Origin: Treponema sp.
GTDB taxonomy: Bacteria; Spirochaetota; Spirochaetia; Treponematales; Breznakiellaceae
DNA: 11,960 bases
Assembly: GCA_031277045.1 (NCBI GenBank)
Contig: JAISLX010000049.1
Location: 1 to 11,960 of the forward strand
Direction: 5' to 3'
The translations under genes and the position numbers were made by a program. Shown piece after piece: positions 1-7,312 of this stretch (positions are counted from its first letter, which is position 1; each line of letters opens with the position of its first letter). The notes beneath the pieces are model-generated. The model saw nothing but the letters and a program-made list of their open reading frames with translations. It did not search any database and was not told where the DNA came from.

Positions 1-294
1 TTCAATGGGATCAGATCTTTCACAGAATGTTGCCTCGCAAAAAATAATATGCTTCCCATTTTCCACTTCAAACGATACGGAATTCCCGTTTTTTACAGCC
101 TTTATAAAATCACCGTCAATAAATATTTTCAATTTATATAAGCCCCAGCCAAGCCTTTTCTCATTCTTCAAAATAATTATTGATTTGCCTTTTCTTATTA
201 TTTCCTCGTTTTTTGATTCAGATAATAATGTTCCGCAATACAAGCAAAAATTACTATAATCCGGTATATCTTTGCCACAATTTTTACAAAACAT
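1..294 (-). CDS. Zinc-ribbon protein, N-terminal part (runs off left edge)
   Basis: An open frame starts with ATG at 294-292 and continues without a stop to base 1, giving 98 residues; the C-terminus lies outside the window. The N-terminus has four cysteines, C3-x2-C6 and C17-x2-C20, in the arrangement KNCGK...LYCG typical of small bacterial zinc ribbons. Residues about 35-90 look like a beta-rich module containing FIDGDF, KNGNSVSFEVENGKH and a following hydrophobic strand. This resembles the IDG...NG...GKH pattern often seen after such ribbons in uncharacterised bacterial proteins. A GGGAG ribosome site (bases 301-305 on the plus strand) sits 6 bases before the ATG, and a strong promoter lies just upstream. 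By my count positions 61-240 are 55/180 G+C, far below the neighbouring genes, which suggests a transferred or fast-evolving gene. The function is unknown; a metal-binding or membrane-associated role would be a guess. Confidence 0.8.
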   Translation of the reverse strand, partial: MFCKNCGKDIPDYSNFCLYCGTLLSESKNEEIIRKGKSIIILKNEKRLGWGLYKLKIFIDGDFIKAVKNGNSVSFEVENGKHIIFCEATFCERSDPIE

Positions 295-321
295 ATGTCA
301 CTCCCAAAAGTAGTTTATAAC

Positions 322-350
322 CTTATACCATGTTCTAACTTATTTGTCAA
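322..350 (-). promoter_or_regulatory. Sigma-70 type promoter for the zinc-ribbon gene
   Basis: On the minus strand a perfect -35 box TTGACA (plus 345-350) is followed by exactly 17 bases and a -10 box TATAAG (plus 322-327, five of six consensus bases). Transcription would start near base 315, giving a leader of about 20 bases that contains the GGGAG ribosome site of the zinc-ribbon gene. It is the only near-consensus promoter I found in the window. Confidence 0.75.
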
Positions 351-351
351 T

Positions 352-385
352 GTATTCCCTCTATTTTTGTATTCCCTCTATTTTT
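352..385 (-). repeat. Tandem 17-bp direct repeat next to the promoter
   Basis: The sequence gtattccctctattttt occurs twice back to back at 352-368 and 369-385 with no mismatch. On the minus strand it ends 1 base upstream of the -35 box. The A-rich block in each copy could be an upstream promoter element, or the two copies could be binding sites for a regulator. Unit length and position are seen directly; the regulatory role is inferred. Confidence 0.85.
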
Positions 386-390
386 GCAAC

Positions 391-408
391 CAATTTCAGC
401 CCAAATTG
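391..408 (-). terminator. Weak hairpin downstream of the ABC operon
   Basis: A 6-bp inverted repeat (caattt/aaattg, loop of 6) lies 47 bases past the stop of the last ABC gene and is followed on the minus strand by GTTGCAAAAATAG. The stem is AT-rich and there is no T-run after it, so this is a poor intrinsic terminator. It is listed only as the best structure available between the ABC operon and the zinc-ribbon promoter. Confidence 0.2.
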
Positions 409-455
409 CATATACCTCTGTTTGTAACCGGCAACTTCAGCGGCTGCCGCGAATT

Positions 456-2282
456 TCAGCGGAGAACCCGCTTTTCCGCCTCTTCCTCGAACTGGCGGGT
501 GTAGAGATCGTAGTAGCGGCCCCGCGCGGCCATAAGCTCGTCGTGGACGCCGCGTTCGATAATCCTGCCGTCGTGGACAACAAGGATGGTGTCGGCGCCC
601 CGGATGGTGGAAAGCCGGTGGGCAATAACAAAACTGGTGCGGCCTTCCAGCAGCCGGCTTATGGCGTGCTGGAGAAGCGCTTCCATTTCGGTATCTACGG
701 AACTGGTGGCCTCGTCCAGAATAAAAATCCGGGGGTCCGCCAGAACTGCCCGGGCAAAAGAGATAAGCTGTTTTTCACCGGTGGAAAGCCGGTCGCCGCC
801 TTCCCCCGCCTCGGTGTCGTAGCCCTTTTCCAGTTTGGCGATAACCGCGTCGGCGTGGACGATCTCCGCGGCCCGCTCCACCTCCGCGTTACTCGCGTCA
901 AGTCTGCCGTAGCGGATGTTTTCCCGGATAGTACCGGTAAAAAGGTGTGGGCTTTGGAGGACGTAGCCCAGCGCGCTGTGGAGCCAAAGCTGGCTCCGCT
1001 CCCGGTAGTCCCGGCCGTCAATAAGAAGTTGCCCCGAACTGGGCTCAAAAAAACGGCACACAAGGTTGACCAGCGTAGATTTTCCCGCGCCGGTTTCCCC
1101 CACAATGGCCACGTAGCTTCCGGCCTCCACGCGGAGGTTGAAGTGTTCCAGCACGTTGTCCCCCCCGTCGGGGTAGCGGAACGTAACGTCCCGGAATTCC
1201 ACGTTCCCGCGGACAGGCTCCCAGTTTTCTTTTTTCGGATGAAATGTGTCCCCGTAGGTTTCAACAACAGCATCGCTGTCGGTTATCGTGGGGGCCTGCT
1301 CCAGAAGGCCGGACACCCGTTCCACATTGGCCTGGGTGGAGACAAAATCGGTAAGGATGTTGGCGATGTTCTGAATGGGGTCGAAAAAACCGCCGGCGTA
1401 CTGCAAAAAAATCGCCAGTACCGAAAGATCCGCCCCCAGGAATACTATTTCGTAACCGCCGTAGCCCAGGACCACGGCGGTCGCCGTGGAACCGATAAAC
1501 AGCACCAGGGGAATAAAAACCGAACGCAGCCGGGCCATCCGGTTGGCGTGGCGCCGGTATTCGCCGGTAATTGCCGAATATTCGCGGAGGCTCTGCTCCT
1601 CGGCCACCAGGACCTTGACCGTCCGCGCCCCGGTAATTCCCTCGTTCATGGCCCCGGTCATTTTTGAGTTGACGCGCCGCAGAATCCGGTTTACTTCCAA
1701 AATTCGTTTCTGGAAAAACCAGGTAAACAGGGCCAGGGGCGGGATGGTGGCGCAGACAATAACGGCAAGACGCCAGTGAACCAGGAACATGGAAATGATA
1801 ACCCCGATGCAGTAAAACACCGACCAGGAAAAGTCGATAACCCCCCAGGCTACCAATTCCCCAATTTTCCCGGTGTCCGAATGGGTGCGGGCCATCATGT
1901 AACCCACAGGGGTTTTGTTGTAGTAATCCAGGCTGAGTTTCTGAAGGTGAAAGAACACCGCGTTCCGCACGGCGCGGACAATTCCCACCTCCGCGCGGAT
2001 TCCCTTGGCCACAAAAAAGCGGACGTTGATCCCCTGGATCAGGATCATGACGGCCGCCGCCGCCAAAAGTCCCCCCATGCCCTGGCTGCTGCGGGGTTCG
2101 ATGTTGTGCCGTATGGCGTAGCCCAGAAGCAGGGGGAGGATCACGTCCACCGCGGCGGCGCTGAGCATAAGGATTGCGCAGTGGATCAGGTTCAGTTTTT
2201 GGGGGGCGATAAAGGGGATCATCTTTTTCCAGACAGCCGGTGAAACAGGTTTAGTATACTCCGGGTCTTCGTAATCGGACAT
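456..2282 (-). CDS. ABC exporter half-transporter, catalytic subunit of a heterodimer (YheH/BmrD-like)
   Basis: This 608-residue protein has the usual exporter order: a membrane domain (about residues 20-325) followed by a nucleotide-binding domain (about 358-595). Visible ATPase motifs are Walker A GETGAGKST (395-403), Q-loop Q443, signature LSTGEKQ (499-505, deviating from LSGGQ), Walker B RIFILDEA with D523 and the catalytic E524, D-loop SSVD (527-530) and switch H555. A complete Walker B with a degenerate signature is the mirror image of the upstream partner, as in heterodimeric exporters of the BmrCD/TM287-288 type. Such proteins sit in the inner membrane and pump drugs, lipids or peptides outward; the substrate here cannot be read from the sequence. 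The start ATG lies 11 bases after the partner's stop. Its GAAGG ribosome site overlaps that TGA, which implies translational coupling. Confidence 0.93.
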   Translation of the reverse strand: MSDYEDPEYTKPVSPAVWKKMIPFIAPQKLNLIHCAILMLSAAAVDVILPLLLGYAIRHNIEPRSSQGMGGLLAAAAVMILIQGINVRFFVAKGIRAEVGIVRAVRNAVFFHLQKLSLDYYNKTPVGYMMARTHSDTGKIGELVAWGVIDFSWSVFYCIGVIISMFLVHWRLAVIVCATIPPLALFTWFFQKRILEVNRILRRVNSKMTGAMNEGITGARTVKVLVAEEQSLREYSAITGEYRRHANRMARLRSVFIPLVLFIGSTATAVVLGYGGYEIVFLGADLSVLAIFLQYAGGFFDPIQNIANILTDFVSTQANVERVSGLLEQAPTITDSDAVVETYGDTFHPKKENWEPVRGNVEFRDVTFRYPDGGDNVLEHFNLRVEAGSYVAIVGETGAGKSTLVNLVCRFFEPSSGQLLIDGRDYRERSQLWLHSALGYVLQSPHLFTGTIRENIRYGRLDASNAEVERAAEIVHADAVIAKLEKGYDTEAGEGGDRLSTGEKQLISFARAVLADPRIFILDEATSSVDTEMEALLQHAISRLLEGRTSFVIAHRLSTIRGADTILVVHDGRIIERGVHDELMAARGRYYDLYTRQFEEEAEKRVLR

Positions 2283-2293
2283 GTTTGATACCT

Positions 2294-4156
2294 TCAGTCA
2301 GTGTTATTTTCGCCGGGATGTACGGCGCCCCGCTGGAGTTCAAAAATCCGGCGGTAGCTTCCCTCCCGCGCCACAAGTTCCCGGTGAGTCCCCAGTTCCT
2401 CCATCTCCCCGTCTTTAAGCACGAGGATCTGGTCCGCCTGCATTAGGCTGGATATGCGGTGGGAAATAAGGATCACCGCCGTATCCGCAACGCGCCCTTT
2501 AAGGGCGGAACGGATCCTAATATCCGTCTCCGTGTCCACCGCGGACAGGCTGTCGTCAAAGATCATCACCGGGGGATTGGCCGCCAGCATCCGGGCGATA
2601 GCGACCCGCTGTTTCTGGCCGCCGGAAAGGGTAACCCCCCGCTCGCCTATCACCGTCTCGTAAGCTTTCTCAAATTCCCGGATGCTCCCGTCCACCTGGG
2701 CCACCGCGGCGGCGGCGTGGATTTCCTCCAGGGGAAGGCCTCCGGCCCCCGCGGCGATATTCTCCCGGATGGTTTTGGAAAACAGAAAAGGTTCCTGCAG
2801 GCACAGACCGATATGGCGGCGCAGGTAGTTCCGGGGAATAAGGCGGATGTCGACGCCGTCGATAGTAATTCTGCCGCCGCCGGGGGGAAGGTCGTAGAGC
2901 CGGGCGATAAGGTGTACCAGCGTGGATTTTCCCGAACCTGTGGCCCCCAGAATCGCCAGGGTAGAGCCGGGCTTCAGGGTAAAAGAAATGTTCCGCAATA
3001 CCGGGACAGTCGTGTCCCCCGTTTCCCCGGCGTAGCCGAAACTGACGTTCTCAAAGCGAATCTCCCCCCGGATCGCCGGACGCAAGGCGCCGGGCGGATC
3101 GGTTTCCGGCTCCTCCGCGAGGATCTCCCGGATCCGTCCGGCGGACACCAGCGCCCGCGAAAGTTCCGAAAGGATACGGCCAAGCTGTCTGACGGGCCAG
3201 ATCATCCAACTGCAATAGGTGTAAAAGGCCAGAAAAGTACCGGGGGAAAGCTCTCCCTGGACGCTCCTCATAATCCCCGCCGCCACGATGATGATCAGCT
3301 GGAGCCCGCTCATAATATCTCCGGCCCCCCAAAAGAGGCCCAGCATCCTGCCGGTACGAATCCAGATATTCGCGTGGGCGGCGGTCCTGGCGGAAAAACG
3401 TTCCATTTCGTGGGATTCCCGGCCAAAGGCCCGGACTACCCGGACTCCGGTGTAGTTTTCCTGCGCGCAGGCCTGCATATCCCCCTCCGCCGCGTCCGCC
3501 TTGACAAATTCCCGCGCGACTTTTTTGAAGTACAAAAGCGAAAACAAAAAAATGGGGGGCATCAAAACCAGTCCCATAAGGGACATAAAAACATCCATCG
3601 AAAACATCATGAGCAGGGCGGACACAAACACGCTGAAAATTCGCAGCATTTCGCTCAACTGGTTTTGAAGGAAATTGCGGATCGTGTCCACATCGGAGGT
3701 ACAGCGCTGGATAATGTCCCCCGTGTGGCAGCGCACGTGCCACGGGTAGGGGAGCCGCTGGATATGACCGTAGAGGGTGTTCCGCAGCCGCCAGGCGATG
3801 GTTTCTCCAATTTCCATGCCGATGTAACGTCTTACGACGTTGAGGATGCCGGAGCAGAGGGCCGCTCCCAGCGTAACGAGGGCGCAGATCCACAGGTTCC
3901 GCCGCAGGAACAGGGTTCCCCCCAGCGAATCGACCAGGTGCGTTACGAAGGCCGGGGCCGCCAGGGGTTCGTTCCCGATGACCGAATCGACAGTGTAGCG
4001 GATAATCTGAGGAGAAACGAATGAAAAGAGTACGGTGCCGATGGTGGCGGCGCAGCAAAGCACCAGGGGGATCAGCCGGTCCTGCGCGGCGGCGGCCATC
4101 AGGGCGGAGCGGCTTTTCTTCCAGGGCAGTTTTACTATTGTTGAAGCTGAAGCCAT
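2294..4156 (-). CDS. ABC exporter half-transporter, degenerate-site subunit (YheI/BmrC-like)
   Basis: With the start at 4156 the protein has 620 residues: a membrane domain (about 25-335) and a nucleotide-binding domain (about 365-605). Motifs are Walker A GATGSGKST (404-412), Q-loop Q454, canonical signature LSGGQKQ (510-516), Walker B VMIFDDS with D534 and D535 in place of the catalytic glutamate, D-loop SAVD (538-541) and switch H566. The Glu-to-Asp change marks the non-hydrolysing site of asymmetric heterodimers. The frame is open further upstream to 4297, but that part overlaps the DUF6062-type gene and reads as low-quality sequence. The ATG at 4156 lies 1 base after the preceding stop, fits the family length, and is preferred. 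The ribosome site is weak (a G-run about 12 bases upstream), so coupling to the preceding gene is likely. It forms the exporter with the next gene. Confidence 0.92.
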   Translation of the reverse strand: MASASTIVKLPWKKSRSALMAAAAQDRLIPLVLCCAATIGTVLFSFVSPQIIRYTVDSVIGNEPLAAPAFVTHLVDSLGGTLFLRRNLWICALVTLGAALCSGILNVVRRYIGMEIGETIAWRLRNTLYGHIQRLPYPWHVRCHTGDIIQRCTSDVDTIRNFLQNQLSEMLRIFSVFVSALLMMFSMDVFMSLMGLVLMPPIFLFSLLYFKKVAREFVKADAAEGDMQACAQENYTGVRVVRAFGRESHEMERFSARTAAHANIWIRTGRMLGLFWGAGDIMSGLQLIIIVAAGIMRSVQGELSPGTFLAFYTYCSWMIWPVRQLGRILSELSRALVSAGRIREILAEEPETDPPGALRPAIRGEIRFENVSFGYAGETGDTTVPVLRNISFTLKPGSTLAILGATGSGKSTLVHLIARLYDLPPGGGRITIDGVDIRLIPRNYLRRHIGLCLQEPFLFSKTIRENIAAGAGGLPLEEIHAAAAVAQVDGSIREFEKAYETVIGERGVTLSGGQKQRVAIARMLAANPPVMIFDDSLSAVDTETDIRIRSALKGRVADTAVILISHRISSLMQADQILVLKDGEMEELGTHRELVAREGSYRRIFELQRGAVHPGENNTD

Positions 4157-4157
4157 A

Positions 4158-4802
4158 CTAATCCACGTTCCCCCGCAGGGCCAGGGCCAGTTCTTTCCAC
4201 ACCAGTTTATCCTGTTCGGGGAGGGCGCGGAATTCTTCCTGCCTGCCGTAGGCGGACAGTTCGATAAATTCGTCGATCCGCCGCTTGAGATTGGCAAATT
4301 TGCGGTTATGAAATTCAGTAAGCCAGGCCGGGATCCGTTTCCAGGAACTCAGGAGCCGGCCGTAATGGGGGGCGCAGAGTCCGCCGGACTGCGTAAAAAT
4401 CTGCCTTAGCTCGCGCTCCCCCGGACTTTCCCCGCCGGCGTCCGCGAGAAAACCCAGGTATTCGGTTTCGATGCGGTCCCGTTCCACGCAGACAGGACAG
4501 CGTTCCTTTCGCCGCCAGATCCCCCGGTTCTTAAAAGAATCCAGGCGTTCCTCCAAAACATCCCGGCTTAAAATCGCCACCGCCAAACCGTCCCTAAAAG
4601 ATTCAAGGTTCCGGGAATGGTACGCGCAGAAGCCCCCGGCCAGGCGGTGGGCGGCGCGGAATTTCCGGTCCGAGACATGCTCAAAAAGCATGTTGTCGAT
4701 ATAACGTTCCGCCCGGTCGTTAACAATGCCGCACAGCGGGCAGCCCGGTTTTTCACAGGCCTTTTCCAGTTCAAAAAAATTAATATGTTTGTCCACCGCC
4801 AT
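4158..4802 (-). CDS. DUF6062-type protein with duplicated Cys/His metal-binding motif
   Basis: A soluble protein of 214 residues without membrane segments. It carries two copies of the same pattern. The first is CPLC (C21, C24) followed by GGFCAYH (C59, H62). The second is CPVC (C102, C105) followed by GGLCAPH (C143, H146). Each would make one CCCH metal site, so the protein looks like an internal duplication. This matches what I know of the DUF6062 family, whose function is unknown. The start is ATG 4802 because GGGAG (plus 4811-4815) lies 8 bases before it; a TTG at 4808 would sit only 2 bases from that site. The stop is 1 base from the ABC exporter gene, so the protein and the exporter are made from one message. 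A redox or metal role linked to the exporter is inference only. Confidence 0.8.
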   Translation of the reverse strand: MAVDKHINFFELEKACEKPGCPLCGIVNDRAERYIDNMLFEHVSDRKFRAAHRLAGGFCAYHSRNLESFRDGLAVAILSRDVLEERLDSFKNRGIWRRKERCPVCVERDRIETEYLGFLADAGGESPGERELRQIFTQSGGLCAPHYGRLLSSWKRIPAWLTEFHNRKFANLKRRIDEFIELSAYGRQEEFRALPEQDKLVWKELALALRGNVD

Positions 4803-4833
4803 TGTCAACGCTCCCGCTAAACTTGTGGGTCAA

Positions 4834-4856
4834 TTTCAAAACCTGCTGTTTTGAAA
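4834..4856. repeat. Perfect 9-bp inverted repeat between rpiA and the DUF6062-type gene
   Basis: Arms tttcaaaac (4834-4842) and gttttgaaa (4848-4856) enclose a 5-base loop, in the 92-base gap between two same-strand genes. There is no T-run on either side, so it is not a normal terminator. It could be an operator or an mRNA structure separating the two halves of the gene run. It lies about 30 bases upstream of the DUF6062-type start. Confidence 0.7.
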
Positions 4857-4894
4857 CCGCCTTCTGTGATAACCGGCTCCTATGCAGCAGGCGC

Positions 4895-5611
4895 CTAATC
4901 CCGCGTTTCCACGGCGCCGTTCTCCCGCCCGATGTAGATTCGGGGGCGGATCCGCACGCCCCGCGCGCCGGTAAAAAAACCGTTTTCAACTACGCCGGGA
5001 ATCAGGTTGATCCGTTCCTCAAGTTCATCAGGCTCCACCGGCTCCCGAAAAAGAATATCCAGGAGCAGGCTGCCATGTTCGGTAATTACAGGCCCCGCCT
5101 TGCGCAGCGCCTCCCGCAGCGTTACTGCGGCGCCCAGTTTTTCCAGGGCCCGGATTACGGGGAGCCGCGCTTCGGGGATTACTTCCACCGGAAGGGGAAA
5201 ACGGAGGGCCAGATGGGAAACCAGTTTGGATTCATCCGCCGCGATGGCAAAACAGCCGGAATTATAGGCGGCCAGTTTTTCGATGAGGAGCGCGCCGCCG
5301 CCGCCTTTGACAAGTCTGTTTTCCGGATCAATTTCATCAGCCCCGTCAATAGTAAGATCCAGTTCCCCGCCCAACTCCGGAGAATTGAGGCTATAGTGAG
5401 GAATATTCAGTCTCTCACATTCCAGTTCCGTTTGGAAGCTGGTAGCAAATACTTTGATATTCTTCAGGCTGCCATCCGCCAGCCTTGCGCCCACGCGGCG
5501 AACCACAAAAACAGCGGTGGACCCCGTTCCAAGGCCCAGCCGCATACCGCTGGTTACAAGTTCGTCCGCAGCGCGCAGTGCGGCCCGTTCTTTCATTCCC
5601 TGGGAATCCAT
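4895..5611 (-). CDS. rpiA: Ribose-5-phosphate isomerase A
   Basis: A cytoplasmic enzyme of 238 residues that interconverts ribose-5-phosphate and ribulose-5-phosphate in the non-oxidative pentose phosphate pathway. Family motifs appear in order: GLGTGST (26-32), TSFQT (57-61), DGADEID (89-95) with D89 and D92, KGGGGAL (102-108), catalytic E111 followed by K112, and IPGVVENGFF (204-213). The spacing from DGADE to K102 and E111 equals that of the E. coli enzyme (D81, D84, K94, E103). The length is slightly above the usual ~220-230. The ATG is preceded by AAAGAGG about 6 bases upstream. The aroDE stop is only 11 bases upstream, so both genes are probably cotranscribed. Pentose phosphate flux supplies erythrose-4-phosphate for the shikimate pathway, which makes the pairing sensible. 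Confidence 0.95.
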   Translation of the reverse strand: MDSQGMKERAALRAADELVTSGMRLGLGTGSTAVFVVRRVGARLADGSLKNIKVFATSFQTELECERLNIPHYSLNSPELGGELDLTIDGADEIDPENRLVKGGGGALLIEKLAAYNSGCFAIAADESKLVSHLALRFPLPVEVIPEARLPVIRALEKLGAAVTLREALRKAGPVITEHGSLLLDILFREPVEPDELEERINLIPGVVENGFFTGARGVRIRPRIYIGRENGAVETRD

Positions 5612-5622
5612 GCGTTACCTCT

Positions 5623-7203
5623 TTAAATATTTATGCGGGCAAGAAAGGGCACAGGAAAATCGCGGTTAAAAAACTGGGTATACTGATACCGCGCCTGCCG
5701 GATTAACATATCGTAGCCATTCAGAACAGGGCAAGACGCCGCCTCCGCCCGCCGCAAAAACGGAGTCCGGTCCGGCTGGTATATCAGGTCCATAACGATT
5801 TCTTTCCCCGTAAACGAGTACAACTCCAGGGGATCCTGGCAGGGGTTCCCCTCCATTCCCGCGGGGGTGGTTTGGATGATAATATCGGAAAAACGTCCCA
5901 TTTGGTTTACTCCCCGTTCGTCCAGCCCCCCCCAGCTGAATTTGTAGGGGACGGCGAGATTCCGGGCTTTCGCCGAAGTGCGGTTCAAAATCAAGGCCCG
6001 GGCCCCCAGACGGTACAGCTCCGCCGCCACGGCCCGGGCGGCCCCCCCCGCGCCGATGACGGTAACTTTTTTGCCCTTTAGGTTAGAAATGTCCGCCGGC
6101 TTCCGCGCCGGAAAAAACCCCATTTTCCGGGACTCCGGTTCCTTTCCGCCCTGTTTACCGGCGCGCAAATTGCTGATAAAGGCCAAAAGCGAATCGGAAA
6201 AACCCCGCATGTCCGTATTGGTACCCTGCCAGCCCAGGGGCCCCCGACTGATGGTATTGCAGGCCCCGGCCCGTTTGACATCTTCCGATATGGCGCCCAG
6301 ATAATCAAGAATCGCCTCTTTGTAAGGGACCGTTACGGATATGCCGCGCAGGTCCAGTTCGTCCGCCAGAGCCATAAAATCTTTAAGGGAATCCGCGGGA
6401 AAGGGCAGATAGACCGCGTTGGCGGCTTCCAGGGCAAAGACCGCGTTAAAAAATTTGGGGGACTTGGTAACATGGAGGGGATGCCCCAGCACTCCGAACA
6501 CCTGCGTTTCCTGGTTAATGCTGTGGAAACGGTACAATTCCACCATGTCCCGGGAACACAGTTGGCCCGGAGCGGCCGGCCCTTCCCCCTCCGCGCTGGT
6601 ATAACTAATCTGGGAACCCAGTTTTTCCGCAAGAATCCGCGTAAAAACCCCGTAATGCCCCATGCAGAGGAGGATCTTGTCCACGTTCCGCGTCTCCCGG
6701 GCGGCCCGGACCAGGGCCAGCGTGTCGGCGGAATTCCGGGCCAGCACGGCGATCTTGGCGATCTCGTCCCCCGTCCGGCGGAGGCTCCGCAGTTTCCCCG
6801 GTATATCCCCCTCAACGCCGTTAAAATTGTGGGAAGAACGGATAATCCGGATACCAAAAGTCCGGGCCGCCTCTTCCAGGCTGGGAACGTTCAGGTCTTC
6901 CTCCAGATCAACGTAGGCGAAATTCTTCCGGGGGTCGGCCCGCGCGAAAGCAAGCCCCTGGGCCAAAAGCCGGATCCGCGACGCTTCTCCCCCGGTAAAG
7001 CTTCCTCCGTCTTTTTCCCGCCGGACAGTTAAAATAACCGGCAGACCCGCCTGCTCCGGGAAATGACGAATCAAAAAACGCTCGTCCGGGTCCAGGCAGT
7101 CTACCCGCAGTTCCGCGATGTCAGCGTACCCGCGGTTCCGTGCGAGAATCTCCAGATCGGCAGCGATGGTTTTAGCGGTCAGACAGAGGCAGATTTTTGT
7201 CAT
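5623..7203 (-). CDS. aroDE: Bifunctional 3-dehydroquinate dehydratase / shikimate dehydrogenase
   Basis: This 526-residue fusion catalyses two consecutive shikimate pathway steps: 3-dehydroquinate to 3-dehydroshikimate, then NADPH-dependent reduction to shikimate. The N-terminal type I dehydratase (about 1-225) shows E31-L-R33, R61/R62, the catalytic H125 in SSHNF, the Schiff-base K150 in EIAKIA, R189 and Q214. The C-terminal dehydrogenase (about 234-526) shows GHPLHVTKSP (240-249), catalytic K295 in SVTVPYKE, N316/T317, D331 in NTDMRG, the nucleotide loop GAGGAA (384-389), NRT (407-409, typical for NADP) and a C-terminal GYDMLIRQA. An additional charged linker (about 344-374) precedes the nucleotide-binding fold. 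The ATG at 7203 has GGGGAG about 6 bases upstream. A GC-rich hairpin sits directly upstream of that ribosome site. Fusions in this order are known in plants and Chlamydiae. Confidence 0.95.
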   Translation of the reverse strand: MTKICLCLTAKTIAADLEILARNRGYADIAELRVDCLDPDERFLIRHFPEQAGLPVILTVRREKDGGSFTGGEASRIRLLAQGLAFARADPRKNFAYVDLEEDLNVPSLEEAARTFGIRIIRSSHNFNGVEGDIPGKLRSLRRTGDEIAKIAVLARNSADTLALVRAARETRNVDKILLCMGHYGVFTRILAEKLGSQISYTSAEGEGPAAPGQLCSRDMVELYRFHSINQETQVFGVLGHPLHVTKSPKFFNAVFALEAANAVYLPFPADSLKDFMALADELDLRGISVTVPYKEAILDYLGAISEDVKRAGACNTISRGPLGWQGTNTDMRGFSDSLLAFISNLRAGKQGGKEPESRKMGFFPARKPADISNLKGKKVTVIGAGGAARAVAAELYRLGARALILNRTSAKARNLAVPYKFSWGGLDERGVNQMGRFSDIIIQTTPAGMEGNPCQDPLELYSFTGKEIVMDLIYQPDRTPFLRRAEAASCPVLNGYDMLIRQARYQYTQFFNRDFPVPFLARINI

Positions 7204-7215
7204 GTATACTCCCCG

Positions 7216-7249
7216 GCGCGCCGGAATCTCCCGAAAAATTCCCGCGCGC
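7216..7249 (-). promoter_or_regulatory. GC-rich hairpin in the aroDE leader
   Basis: Arms at 7216-7227 and 7238-7249 pair with one mismatch in 12 around a 10-base loop. The structure ends 2 bases from the GGGGAG ribosome site of aroDE (plus 7209-7214). If transcribed it could influence ribosome access or mRNA stability. No matching T-run, upstream peptide or known riboswitch pattern was seen, so regulation is only a possibility. Confidence 0.45.
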
Positions 7250-7312
7250 TTAAATTCGCCCGCGGCGGTTTACCGCGAAAAAGGGCGCCGAAAACGTCCG
7301 CCAAACACAACA

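Noticed and set aside
384..1667. Long plus-strand open frame of 427 codons opposite the ABC exporter gene
   Set aside because: It is antisense to a gene with complete ABC motifs, its product has no recognisable domain, and it is explained by the low stop frequency opposite GC-rich coding sequence.
2459..4024. Plus-strand open frame of 521 codons opposite the other ABC subunit
   Set aside because: Same reason: it mirrors a well-supported gene, is rich in Gly, Pro, His and Asp as expected of antisense frames, and has no ribosome site or motif.
4157..4297. 47 additional N-terminal residues for the 620-residue ABC subunit
   Set aside because: They overlap the DUF6062-type gene in another frame and do not resemble an exporter N-terminus. 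The ATG at 4156 gives normal length and a tightly coupled start.
4803..4808. TTG start for the DUF6062-type gene
   Set aside because: The GGGAG site is only 2 bases away from it, while the ATG at 4802 has an 8-base spacing.
5872..6304. Overlapping plus-strand open frames opposite aroDE
   Set aside because: They lie antisense to the catalytic AroE half, have biased composition and no recognisable domain.
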